Of a DNA stretch of 64,000 nucleotides, positions 44,656 to 55,557 are shown piece by piece. Source of the stretch: CAWIOX01 sp963837775 (GTDB lineage Bacteria; Pseudomonadota; Gammaproteobacteria; Burkholderiales; Burkholderiaceae_D); assembly GCA_963837775.1 (NCBI GenBank), contig CAWIOX010000035.1, forward strand, positions 1 to 64,000, written 5' to 3'. A model generated the notes under the pieces. It had not been told where the DNA came from and did no database searches. It saw nothing but the letters and a program-made list of their open reading frames with translations. A program made the translations under genes and the position numbers. Numbering within the stretch: the first letter of the stretch is position 1; the number at the start of each line of letters is the position of its first letter.

Positions 44656-46548
44656 TCAGATCTCGACCTGCGTTCCCAGTTCAATCACGCGATTCGGCGG
44701 GATGCAGTAGTAATCCGCCGCGTCGCGTGCATTGCGCGACATCCCCACAAACAGTTGCTCGCGCCACAGCGCCATGCCGGAGCCGGGGGTCGCAATCACG
44801 TTTTGACGGGCAATGAAAAACGAGGTCTCCATCATGTTGAAATCCAGGTCGTACTGTTTCGACGATTCCAGCGCCTTCGGAATGTCGGTTTCGTCTTTGA
44901 AGCCGACATGCACATCGACCTGATAGCAGTTATGCCCCAGGTCATGGACATTGATACGCTCGGAAAACGGGACCCACGGCACATCATGGTTATGCACCGT
45001 CAGGAACACCACACGCTCGTGCAGCACCTTGTTGTGCGACAGGTTGTGCAGCATCGCATGCGGCACGCCATCGCCCTGCCCGCGCATGAAAATCGCCACG
45101 CCCGGCACCCGGATCGGCGGCGCGGTAAACAGCGATGCCAGAAAGTCTTCCAGTGGAATCGCATGTTTTTGCAAGTTGTCGTACACCAGTTCACGACCGC
45201 GCTTCCAGGTCGTCATCACGGTAAACATGATCGCGCCCAGCAGCAAGGGGAACCAGCCGCCATGCAGGATCTTGAGCGCATTGGCGGAAAAAAATACAAA
45301 ATCGATCATGAAGAAGATCCCGGTCGCCGCGATGCATAGCGCCAGATTGTATTTCCAGCCGTAGCGAATCACGAAGAAGGTCAGCACCGTGGTCGCCATC
45401 ATGGTGCCGGTCACCGCGATGCCATACGCCGCCGCCAGGTTGGAAGAAGAGCCAAAAGCCAGCACCGCCATCGCGACCGCCGCCCACTGCGACCAATTGA
45501 CGACCGGGATGTAGATCTGGCCGATTTCCTTCTCCGAGGTGTGAATGATCTTCATGCGCGGCAGAAAACCCAGCGAAATGGCTTGTTTGGTCATCGAATA
45601 AGTGCCTGAAATCGTCGCTTGTGACGCGATGATGGTGGCCACCGTCGACAAGCCGATCAGCGGATAGATGCTCCATGCGCCCAATTGCTGGAAAAATGGA
45701 TTGGAAACCGCATCGGGATGACTCATCAACAAACCACCCTGCCCCAGATAATTCAGCGCCAGCGCAGGAAACGTGATGAAAAACCATGCCATGCGCACCG
45801 GCTTGCGGCCAAAATGTCCCATATCGGCATACAGCGCTTCGGCGCCGGTCAGGGTCAGCACCACTGCGCCCAGTGCGATGAAAGCGATCCAGCGGTTCTG
45901 GATCATGAACTGGAGCGCATGCACAGGGTTCAATGCGGCAAGAATTTGCGGTGCTGCGATGATATTGATGACGCCCATCGCGGCCAGGGTCGCAAACCAG
46001 ATCAGCATGATCGGCCCGAACCATTGGCCGATACCGGCGGTACCATGTTTTTGTACCGCGTACAGCAAAGTCAGCAATACCAACGTCAAGGGCACCACAT
46101 ACGGCTTGAAGGCCGGGGTGGCCACTTCCAGCCCCTCTATCGCGGACAGCACCGAAATCGCCGGAGTGATGATGCCATCGCCGAAAAACAGCGCCGCGCC
46201 GAACAGGCCGATCACCAGCAACGGAAAATACGAGCGCGAGTTTTTCCCCACTGAAGACAGGGTCAGCGCCAGCAGCGCCATGATGCCGCCCTCGCCGTGG
46301 TTGTCGGCACGCAGGATCAGCGTCACGTATTTGAGGGAAACCACCATGATCAGGCTCCAGACGATCAGCGAGACCACCCCCAGCAGATTGGCTTGAGTCA
46401 ATATCAAACCATGCTCTGGCGAAAATACTTCCTTCATCGCATACAAGGGGCTGGTACCGATATCGCCATAGACGATACCGACGGCCGCCAGAGTCAGTGC
46501 CGCCAAACTGCTTTTATGATGATGATTGTTCTGATGCCAATTGGACAC
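44656..46548 (-). CDS. kup: Low-affinity potassium uptake protein Kup (TrkD)
   Basis: A 630-residue K+/H+ symporter of the KUP/HAK family with about 12 membrane helices in the first 430 residues. The signature GIVYGDIGTSPLYAMKEVFS is near residue 25, ADNHGEGGIMALLALTL and FGDGIITPAISVLSAIEGLE follow, and GGWFPLLLGAIMF marks the end of the membrane part. A cytoplasmic C-terminal domain (HNLSHNKVLHERVVFLTVHN) completes it. The length is normal and the frame intact. It stands alone; 70 nt separate it from the MGDG-type gene downstream. The 210 nt upstream (46549-46758) hold no recognisable feature. Confidence 0.96.
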   Translation of the reverse strand: MSNWHQNNHHHKSSLAALTLAAVGIVYGDIGTSPLYAMKEVFSPEHGLILTQANLLGVVSLIVWSLIMVVSLKYVTLILRADNHGEGGIMALLALTLSSVGKNSRSYFPLLVIGLFGAALFFGDGIITPAISVLSAIEGLEVATPAFKPYVVPLTLVLLTLLYAVQKHGTAGIGQWFGPIMLIWFATLAAMGVINIIAAPQILAALNPVHALQFMIQNRWIAFIALGAVVLTLTGAEALYADMGHFGRKPVRMAWFFITFPALALNYLGQGGLLMSHPDAVSNPFFQQLGAWSIYPLIGLSTVATIIASQATISGTYSMTKQAISLGFLPRMKIIHTSEKEIGQIYIPVVNWSQWAAVAMAVLAFGSSSNLAAAYGIAVTGTMMATTVLTFFVIRYGWKYNLALCIAATGIFFMIDFVFFSANALKILHGGWFPLLLGAIMFTVMTTWKRGRELVYDNLQKHAIPLEDFLASLFTAPPIRVPGVAIFMRGQGDGVPHAMLHNLSHNKVLHERVVFLTVHNHDVPWVPFSERINVHDLGHNCYQVDVHVGFKDETDIPKALESSKQYDLDFNMMETSFFIARQNVIATPGSGMALWREQLFVGMSRNARDAADYYCIPPNRVIELGTQVEI

Positions 46549-46758
46549 TCAAAGGTTGTTATGCTGCGTCGCAGCGTATTTGAAGCTATTCCAAAAGGCA
46601 AGAATAATTCCCGCAATTCATGCTTTATTTCTGGCTTTCTGGTATTCGCCAGCACTTAATTTCAATTGGGAAATAAAAGCCGCTTACCCGGACAATGCGG
46701 CCGCATCAGTCAAAGTTCGGGCATTTCTGATGAAGCACCGCCCGCTGCCATCTGCAGC

Positions 46759-48189
46759 TTATTGTTGACCATCCTCCCGATAAGCCGACAGCAACCGGCC
46801 CAGCGTGCTTAAAGCCTCCTCCGCGCGCTGGTCCCACGCATGGCCGTAATTCAGCCGCAGGCAGTTGGTGAAGCCGCGTTGCGCGGAAAACATGGGCCCG
46901 GGAGCCACGCTGATCCCCAAGGACAGCGCCTGTTGATGAATTTCGAGCGTATTGACCTTGCCCGGCAACTCGATCCACAGGAAATAGCCGCCACTCGGAC
47001 GCGTCGCCCTGGTCCCGGGCGGAAAATGCCGCACTACCGCCTGCATGACCGCACTTTGCTGCACCGACAGGGTATGCCGCAACTGACGCAGGTGCCTGTC
47101 ATAGCCGCCCTTGGCCAGATAATCGGCCAGCGCGGCTTGCGCCGGTACCGACGCGGACAAGGTGGTGGTGAGCTTGAGCCGGGCCACTGCCTGCGCATAG
47201 CGTCCGGGCGCCGCCCATCCGACCCGATAGCCGGGGGCCAGGCATTTCGAGAACGATGAACAATGCAGGACCAGCCCCTTGGTATCAAAGGCTTTCGCCG
47301 GAACCGGGCGCTGGCTGCCGAAGTACAGTTCGCCGTAGACGTCGTCTTCGATCAGCGGCACCTCATGCCGGGTCAGCAGTTCGACCAGCGCACGCTTTTT
47401 CTCGTCCGGCATCAGGCTGCCCAGAGGATTCTGGAAATTGGTCATCAGCCAGCACGCCTTGGGGCGGTGGCGCTGCAGCGCAATCGCCATTGCGTCCAGG
47501 TCGATGCCATCGCGCGGATGGGTCGGCACCTCTATCGCTTGCAAACCCAGGCGTTCGAGCGATTGCAACGCGCCATAGAAGGTCGGCGACTCGATCATCA
47601 CAGCGTCGCCCGGGCGGGTAACCGCGAGCAGACATAAATTCAGCGCATCGAGCGCACCATTGGTGATGATGATTTCGTCGGTATGCACATGCAAGCCATC
47701 GATCAGATAGCGCAACGCGATCTGGCGCCGCAACGCTGCATTGCCGGGCGTCAGGTCGTCAACCGTGCTCCACGGGTCCATGTTCTGTATCGCCGATACC
47801 ATCGAACGTCCGAGTCGCGCCAACGGGAACAGCAAGGGACTCGGAAATGCCGATCCAAACGGCACCACATCGCGCGTCCTGGTCGATTCGAGTATGTCGA
47901 ACACCAGCTGGCTGACATCGACTGTGGTCGAATCCCCGTCCGGGCGGGACGCCAATTCAGGCTCCGGCGGCAAGGTCTTGGTGCCGGCAATCACAAAGTA
48001 ACCGGACCGTTCACGCGCGCGAATCAAGCCACGCGCTTCCAGCAGGTAATACGCTTCAAACACGGTGGAAGGGCTGACGCCGCGGCTGGCACTGGCCTGC
48101 CGCACCGAGGGCAGCCGGTCGCCCAGCTTTAGCACACTGGTTCGGATCGCCTGGGCGATATCTTCGGCAAGCGCCTCATACAGTTTCAT
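46759..48189 (-). CDS. MocR/PdxR-type regulator (GntR HTH fused to aminotransferase fold)
   Basis: A 476-residue fusion from ATG 48189 (MKLYEALAEDIAQAIRTSVL). An N-terminal GntR winged helix (about residues 1-70; LGDRLPSVRQASASRGVSPS TVFEAYYLLE) is followed by a fold-type-I aminotransferase domain with the PLP-binding Lys in HCSSFSKCLAPGYRVGWAAP. MocR regulators respond to PLP or amino compounds; PdxR controls vitamin B6 synthesis and GabR controls GABA use. No pdxST or gabTD genes lie nearby, so its target is unknown. Two codons upstream, a second ATG is possible. The oxidase subunit IV-like gene lies upstream on the same strand, 80 nt away. Confidence 0.9.
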   Translation of the reverse strand: MKLYEALAEDIAQAIRTSVLKLGDRLPSVRQASASRGVSPSTVFEAYYLLEARGLIRARERSGYFVIAGTKTLPPEPELASRPDGDSTTVDVSQLVFDILESTRTRDVVPFGSAFPSPLLFPLARLGRSMVSAIQNMDPWSTVDDLTPGNAALRRQIALRYLIDGLHVHTDEIIITNGALDALNLCLLAVTRPGDAVMIESPTFYGALQSLERLGLQAIEVPTHPRDGIDLDAMAIALQRHRPKACWLMTNFQNPLGSLMPDEKKRALVELLTRHEVPLIEDDVYGELYFGSQRPVPAKAFDTKGLVLHCSSFSKCLAPGYRVGWAAPGRYAQAVARLKLTTTLSASVPAQAALADYLAKGGYDRHLRQLRHTLSVQQSAVMQAVVRHFPPGTRATRPSGGYFLWIELPGKVNTLEIHQQALSLGISVAPGPMFSAQRGFTNCLRLNYGHAWDQRAEEALSTLGRLLSAYREDGQQ

Positions 48190-48269
48190 GCACACCTTTC
48201 ATGGCTGATCAAGAAGGTGCCCGGACCGAACACATGATTCTTCTGATCAGCGTCATTGTGCACCCCGGT

Positions 48270-48542
48270 TTATTTTCCCAGAAATGCGGTGATCACCAGC
48301 GCCACCGGAACAAACGCGACAAAAATGCGTATCACCCAGGCAATGTAAGGGTGAGCCTTATGCGACTCGATGAAATATCGCGCCACCATGCTGCCCTTTG
48401 CCCAGATGATTGCAGCAACCAGCAGCGGCATCCAGCGCGCATGTCCGACCAACTCCCCAAGAATCAGGCCAAGAAAGGAAAGCGCCAGCAGCGCCAGCCA
48501 GGCGAAGACAGGGAGCGGGAACTTGCTATTTGTTCTGTTCAT
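48270..48542 (-). CDS. Cytochrome c oxidase subunit IV-like protein (COX4_pro/NorF-like)
   Basis: A 90-residue membrane protein with three helices (FAWLALLALSFLGLILGELV; WMPLLVAAIIWAKGSMVARY; AWVIRIFVAFVPVALVITAF), the layout of prokaryotic oxidase subunit IV and NorF. IWAKGSMVARYFIESHKA matches the family's central K-x-R-Y-F-E pattern. It lies 3 nt after the subunit III-like gene and is therefore in the same operon. No subunits I or II are present nearby. Confidence 0.82.
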   Translation of the reverse strand: MNRTNSKFPLPVFAWLALLALSFLGLILGELVGHARWMPLLVAAIIWAKGSMVARYFIESHKAHPYIAWVIRIFVAFVPVALVITAFLGK

Positions 48543-48545
48543 GAT

Positions 48546-49145
48546 TCAGGCCAGTACGTAAAACAGCTGGAAAATAATCAGCCAGATGATATCGGTCGCA
48601 TGCCAGTAGCTCGCCAGCGCTTCGAGTCCATCATGCTGATCCGCCGAATAGGCGTTCGTCGTCATGCGCACCAGTACCCAGAACATGCCGAGTATCCCCC
48701 AGCAGGCGTGCACCAGGTGATTGAAGGTCAGGTAGTAATAGACCGTATAGAAGATGCCGGCACTGCCGTCGATCCCATGCGCGAGGTTCCAGCCGATTTC
48801 ATAAAATTTCATCAGCGGATAGCCGAGTGCGGTGATGATCGCGGCGATCAGCCAGCGCCGCGATCGATGCATGGCGCCCGCACGCATCGCGGAGACGGAG
48901 CAGGCGATAAAGAAACTGCTGCTGACCATCAGCACCGTATTGACCGCGCCGGCGGTGGTCCAGATCGCCGCCGGCCCCTGCTTGAATGCCTCCGGATAAT
49001 TCAGCCGGGCGACAAAGTAGACCATGAACATCAGCGCGAACTCGATAAACTCGCAGCTGATGCCGACCCAGATTCCCTTGTTGCCGGGAATGCGGCCCGT
49101 ACTCTTTGGCCTGACATCCGGCAAATACGTCGCTTCCATCATCAT
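48546..49145 (-). CDS. Heme-copper oxidase subunit III family protein (NorE/COX3-like)
   Basis: A 199-residue membrane protein with five helices. GNKGIWVGISCEFIEFALMF holds the E of the conserved WVFIxxE position, and FYTVYYYLTFNHLVHACWGI with SYWHATDIIWLIIFQLFYVL (the WHxxD-x-W-I signature) closes the protein. That is the COX3/NorE fold, which stabilises the catalytic subunit or supports proton uptake. Catalytic subunits are not in this window, so this operon (III-like, IV-like, following ccoG) is orphan. NorE/NorF of nitric oxide reductase loci are the nearest relatives by size. Confidence 0.88.
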   Translation of the reverse strand: MMMEATYLPDVRPKSTGRIPGNKGIWVGISCEFIEFALMFMVYFVARLNYPEAFKQGPAAIWTTAGAVNTVLMVSSSFFIACSVSAMRAGAMHRSRRWLIAAIITALGYPLMKFYEIGWNLAHGIDGSAGIFYTVYYYLTFNHLVHACWGILGMFWVLVRMTTNAYSADQHDGLEALASYWHATDIIWLIIFQLFYVLA

Positions 49146-49198
49146 GCTGTAATACTCCTGCTATATCTGGTACGGGTCATGGAGTGATGCCGGCAAAG

Positions 49199-50597
49199 TC
49201 AGCGCGGCACAAAAAAGCTGGCTTTTTCCTTTATACGCACGCTGGCGTCATCGACCGCCTTCAACTCGAACATGATCTGGTTCGATCCCGGCACGCCCTT
49301 GCCGGGTGCCACACGGACTGTCACAGGCACTGAACGCGATTCGGTATCTTGCAGTGTTACTTCACCCGGAGATGCCAGCATGATGCCGTCGATGCCGGAT
49401 ACGGCGATCCGGTAACGGTGCGCGACTTCATCGGTATTCATGATTTGCAAGCGATAGACATTTTCAATCATGCCATCCTCCACCACGCGCGCCATGCTGC
49501 CGCGATCACGGATCACATCCATCTTGAGCGGCGTGCGCGTCGAGTAGCGAGCCAAAAAACACCGCCAGCATCGCCATCAGGATCGCGCCATAAATCAGTA
49601 CCCGGGGCCGCAATGCGCGCTGCCGGATCTGCTGGAACGAGAAATTGTTTTTCAGCGCATTGTCTGTGGTGAAGCGCACCAATCCGCGCGGCGCGCCGAT
49701 TTTATCCATCACGGCATCGCAGGCATCGACGCAAGCCGCACAGCCGATGCAGTCATGCTGCAAGCCGTTGCGGATATCGATGCCGGTCGGGCAAACCTGC
49801 ACGCACATCGAGCAGTCGATGCAACTGCCTTGCGCTGCCGGCTTCGCCGCCGTCTTGCTGAGGGTGCCGCGCGGTTCGCCGCGTGCCTTGTCGTAGCTGA
49901 CGATCAGGGTGTCCTGATCGAACATCGCGCTTTGAAAACGTGCGTAGGGGCACATGTAGCGGCACACTTGTTCCCGCATCCAGCCGGCGTTGCCGTAGGT
50001 GGCAAAGCCGTAGAACAGGATCCAGAACGACTGCCACGGCCCGAGCGCCAGCGCGGCCACCTCGGCGGCGAGGGTACGGATCGGCGTGAAATAGGCGACG
50101 AAAGTAAAGCCAGTCCACAATGCAACCATTATCCAGACCGCATGCTTGGCCGATTTCTTGCTGAACTTGGAAAGCGACCACGGCTGCCTGTCAAGCCGCA
50201 TGCGGGCGCTGCGCGGCCCTTCGATCTTGCGCTCGATCCACATGAAGATCTCGGTATACACCGTCTGCGGACAGGAAAAACCGCACCAGACGCGGCCGGC
50301 GACCGCGGTAAAAAGAAACAGCGCATAAGCGCAGATAATCAGCAGCAATGCCAGATAAATAAAATCCTGCGGCAACAGGACGATGCCGAACAGATAAAAC
50401 TTGCGCGTGCCAAGATCGAACAGAACCGCTTGCCGCTGATTCCATGACAACCACGGCAGCCCGTAGAACACCAGTTGCGTCAACCAGACGCATGCCCAGC
50501 GCCAGTTGGCATACCGGCCTTTGGTCTCGCGCATATAAATCTGATCGCGGGACCTGTGCATTTTGATCACTGAAACGGCTGGAGCAGCTTGACTCAT
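49199..50597 (-). CDS. ccoG: Cytochrome oxidase accessory protein CcoG/FixG (one frameshift)
   Basis: A polyferredoxin-like membrane protein linked to cbb3 oxidase assembly and copper reduction. Start MSQAAPAVSVIKMHRSRDQI; membrane helices, then cluster motifs CPYARFQSAMFDQ, SCIDCSMCVQVCPTGIDIRN and DCIGCAACVDACDAVMDK (two 4Fe-4S ferredoxin motifs). The frame then breaks in the T6 run at 49554-49559: FFGSLLDAH should read FLARYSTRTPLKMDVIRDRG, continuing to the Ig-like FixG_C domain and the stop at 49199. Removing one T gives 465 residues, the usual length. A homopolymer is a classic place for a sequencing indel. It precedes the orphan subunit III/IV genes by 53 nt. Confidence 0.92.
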
Positions 50598-50677
50598 TGT
50601 TGATACTCACTAATGTTTGCGTTATTCATATCCGCCTCGAACCTGTTGCCCTTCCTGGCGCTCACCTGATGACGCTG

Positions 50678-51159
50678 TCATCTGCGCCGGAACAGAGGCA
50701 GCGGCTGATCGACCGCCCCCTGGTACTGCACCGAATAAGGGCTGAAACCCTTGAGCGCATCGTCGATATCTTTATCGGCGCGCACCGCGAACGCGTCAAA
50801 ACCGCAGCGGCGCATGTAATTGAGCTGATCGCGCAACACGTCGCCGATTGCTCGCAGTTCGCCTTTCCATCCGTAGCGGGTCCGCAGCAGGTAGCCGATG
50901 CTATAGCCGCGTCCGTCGCGAAACGACGGGAAATCAACCGCGATGAGTGTGAGCTGGTCGAGCCGGTTTGCATGGGATTCAAAGTCGTCGTCCGGGGCGA
51001 GCCAGATCGCCTGCAATGCCGGCGGCACGCCATTGCCGTCAAGACCGGTCAGGCACGAGAACGGCAGGATTTCCCGTTCGGGAGCGGATGACGATTGCAT
51101 GTCCCGCACCACGGTCCACGCATCTTCGACGACCTGGAACCGGCTATCGATGATCTTGA

Positions 51160-51172
<13 letters not shown>
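50678..51172 (-). CDS. DUF934 protein linked to sulfite/nitrite reductase
   Basis: A 164-residue protein that starts 13 nt inside the end of the siroheme reductase gene. Its core (IAVDFPSFRDGRGYSIGYLL, RTRYGWKGELRAIGDVLRDQ, MRRCGFDAFAV) is the DUF934 signature, nearly always found next to assimilatory sulfite reductase genes and sometimes called CysX-like. Its role is not established; it may help reductase assembly or be an unknown enzyme of the pathway. Overlap indicates coupled translation. Start GTG/ATG choice is not in doubt: MSRVIKIIDSRFQ. Confidence 0.88.
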
Positions 51173-52839
<1,667 letters not shown>

Positions 52840-53325
52840 ATATTTCCCAATCTGTTTGCTGCATGACGTGATGGCCGGCAACGCGGGCGATTCAAGCGAA
52901 TGGCAAGGAATCTGCTGCTCATTTTCTGTTTCAGTAGAAAGATAACTTTTTACGGAAGGCGGCAAACCGTGAAAATATCAGTGATCCCTGATGTGAATTG
53001 TGCGTGTCTGGCAGCCATAAGAACAGAATCAGAAACAGATGAAAAACCATATCAGATGACTGCGGTGAAACCTGGCGACTACTTGCAAACTGACACGGCG
53101 CACAGCAGACCCGACACACATGATGCGCAAACAGGCCCACGCTGCCAGCAGCATCAAGTTCGATCTGATATGCAATTTGATCTGTTATCTGATGCTGTTT
53201 TTACATGCAGGAAATGCCATAAAATACCCGGCCAGGCTACCGCTGCGGTAACGGCATGGCCGTAACGAAATACCACGACTCGCATGCACTCGGTCCGAGT
53301 CAGGCGTGGATAAGGCTGCAAGCAC
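52840..53325. other. cysI / cytochrome c divergent intergenic region
   Basis: 486 nt without a gene. It should hold the cysI promoter (left side) and the cytochrome operon promoter (right side). At 53229-53263 an imperfect hairpin (GGCCAGGCTACCGC and GCGGTAACGGCATGGCC) lies about 65-95 nt before the cytochrome ATG. Short GATCTGAT-type repeats occur at about 53160-53200. I see no clear CysB or Fnr box. Confidence 0.4.
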
Positions 53326-54112
53326 ATGGTGATGAAAAAAATATCCGATCTCCGGCCTGCTTTTTCAGTCTGTCCGGCACGGTCTGTGCGCGTTGCCAGG
53401 CTGCTCCGGAATGCCCTGATTGTTTGCGGGGCGGGCCTGGCGGGCGCCAATGTTTTGGCCGCATCCGCCATTCCTGACACGATCGCGCAGCGCGCTGCGG
53501 CTTGTACTGCATGCCATGGCAAGGAAGGACGCGCGACCAATGACGGCTACTTTCCGCGCATCGCAGGCAAACCCGCCGGCTATCTCTATAATCAGTTGCT
53601 GAATTTTCGCGCAGGGCGCAGAACCTATCCGATGATGATCTATATGGTCAGTCACCTGTCCGACGCCTATTTGATGGAAATGGCCCAGTATTTCGAGAGT
53701 CTCCATCCCCCTTATCCGCCGCCGCAGCCGGTCCATTGTATCCGGGGAAGCATTGGAGCGAGGTCGCAAACTGATCTTTTACGGCGATCGTGCAAAAGAC
53801 GTTCCCGCATGCATCGCCTGCCACGGCGATGGCTTGACAGGCGTTGCGCCGACGATTCCCGGCCTGCTTGGCTTGCCGCGCGATTACCTGAACGCGCAAT
53901 TCGGCGCATGGAAGAATGGCACGCGCAAGGCCGCGGCGCCCGACTGCATGGCACAGATCAGCAGTCGCCTCACGACCGACGACATCAGCGCCGCCACGGC
54001 CTGGCTGGCAGCGCAGCCGGTGCCCATCAATAGCGCGCCGCTGCCGGCAGCGCCATCCAGACTGCCGCTGCAATGCGGCAGTCTGCCGCAACATCAGCAG
54101 GAACCGCGATGA
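53326..54112 (+). CDS. Diheme cytochrome c (one frameshift)
   Basis: A signal peptide (RLLRNALIVCGAGLAGANVL) precedes two class-I cytochrome c domains: CTACHGKEGRATNDGYFPRI with heme motif CTACH, and, after the break, CIACHGDGLTGVAPTIPGLL with CIACH. An extra base near 53727 (PPQPVHC should read PPQPSIVSGEALERGRKLIF) shifts the frame; removing it gives 261 residues. Such diheme proteins (cytochrome c4/c553-like) shuttle electrons in the periplasm to an oxidase. It overlaps the next cytochrome gene by ATGA. The electron acceptor and donor are not in the window. Confidence 0.86.
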
Positions 54113-55389
54113 AGCGCATCGTGTTGTCCATTCTGGCGGCGATCCTGGCCATTTCCGCCACGGCCATCGGCATCCAGTTCGCGCATGATCCGGGCAGCGA
54201 AGCGGCCAGTGTGGCCGTCGCCGACCAAGCCGAACAACTCGCTCGCGGCGCCTACCTGACGCGCGCCGGCGATTGCATGGCCTGCCATACCGTCCGCGGC
54301 GGCCAGCCCTATGCCGGCGGCCGTGCGATTGCGACGCCCTTTGGCAGCCTCTTTGCGCCCAATATCACGCCGGATGCCGCGACCGGCATCGGCAGCTGGT
54401 CGTCTGACGACTTCTGGCGCGCGATCCATAACGGAAAATCCAAGGATGGCCGTTTCCTGTATCCGGCATTCCCCTATCCGAACTACACCAAAGTGTCGCG
54501 CGCGGATTCGGATGCGATGTTCGCCTACTTCAGGACGCTGACGCCGGTCAGGCAGCCGAACAGGGAGCATGCGCTGCGTTTCCCGTATAACCAGCGCCTA
54601 TTGCTGGCAGCCTGGCGCGCGCTGTATTTTCAGCCGGAAACCTACCGCCCCGAGCCGGGCCGCTCGCCCGCATGGAACCGCGGCGCTTATCTGGTGCAAG
54701 GCCTCGGGCACTGCAGCGCATGCCACAGCGAACGCAACGCGCTCGGCGCCACCAGCGGCAAGGCTGAACTGGGCGGCGGCGTGATTCCGATGCTGAACTG
54801 GCACGCATCCGACCTGACCTCCGGCAAGGACGGCCAGCTCGGAGACTGGCAGATCGAGCACATCAGCGATCTGCTCAAGACCGGGGTTTCCCAGCGCGGC
54901 GCCGTATTCGGGCCGATGGCGGAAGTGGTGCGCGAAAGCCTGCAGCATCTTTCAGATAGCGATATCCGGTCGATCGCGATCTATCTGAAATCGCTGCCGC
55001 AAACGCAGCCGGAACCCACGACCATGCCCGTCGCCGGCCGCGCAACCGAGAACGTACTGAAAGCCGGCGCCAAGCTCTATGAAAAGCACTGCATCGACTG
55101 CCATCAGGCCGGCGGCGAGGGTGTGCCGCCGGCCTACCCGCCTTTGTCCGGCAATCGCTCGCTGACAGTGACCCCCGCGATCAATCCGATACGCATGGTA
55201 TTGAATGGCGGCTATCCGCCCAGCGTGGCGGGCAATCCACGGCCCTATGGGATGCCGCCGTTCGCGATGCTCCTCAATGACAACGAAGTGGCGGCTGTCG
55301 TGTCCTATATCCGCAACACATGGGGACACCGCAGCGAGCTGGTGTCGCCGGTGGAGGTCAACCGTTACCGCAGCGTGCCGGTGGAGTGA
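54109..55389 (+). CDS. Triheme cytochrome c, alcohol/aldehyde dehydrogenase-type
   Basis: A 426-residue membrane-anchored or exported cytochrome from ATG 54109 (MKRIVLSILAAILAISATAI). Three heme-binding motifs: CMACH (near residue 63), CSACH (near 206) and CIDCH (near 330), arranged as in the cytochrome c subunit of membrane-bound alcohol and gluconate/aldehyde dehydrogenases (YAGGRAIATPFGSLFAPNIT; YVQGLGHCSACH-type spacing). These subunits take electrons from a dehydrogenase to the quinone pool or oxidase. No large dehydrogenase subunit is adjacent, so its partner is unknown. It is translationally coupled to the diheme gene upstream. Confidence 0.88.
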   Translation: MKRIVLSILAAILAISATAIGIQFAHDPGSEAASVAVADQAEQLARGAYLTRAGDCMACHTVRGGQPYAGGRAIATPFGSLFAPNITPDAATGIGSWSSDDFWRAIHNGKSKDGRFLYPAFPYPNYTKVSRADSDAMFAYFRTLTPVRQPNREHALRFPYNQRLLLAAWRALYFQPETYRPEPGRSPAWNRGAYLVQGLGHCSACHSERNALGATSGKAELGGGVIPMLNWHASDLTSGKDGQLGDWQIEHISDLLKTGVSQRGAVFGPMAEVVRESLQHLSDSDIRSIAIYLKSLPQTQPEPTTMPVAGRATENVLKAGAKLYEKHCIDCHQAGGEGVPPAYPPLSGNRSLTVTPAINPIRMVLNGGYPPSVAGNPRPYGMPPFAMLLNDNEVAAVVSYIRNTWGHRSELVSPVEVNRYRSVPVE

Positions 55390-55557
55390 GCAATCAGGCT
55401 GATGCTTGACACCTGATTCACAATCGCATCAACCGCCCAGCGCTTTTTCCGAGTGTATCGGCCTGCGTTAAAATAGCGCGCTGCCCGCTGCCGGATGCCC
55501 ACCACCCTGTCTGCAGCCGGGCTTATCTCAGGTTTATACAGAATACGGAATACGGTT

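Noticed and set aside
42956..46548. A phosphate-starvation regulon around the MGDG-type gene
   Set aside because: I found no convincing Pho box upstream of 44586, and kup is not a phosphate gene.
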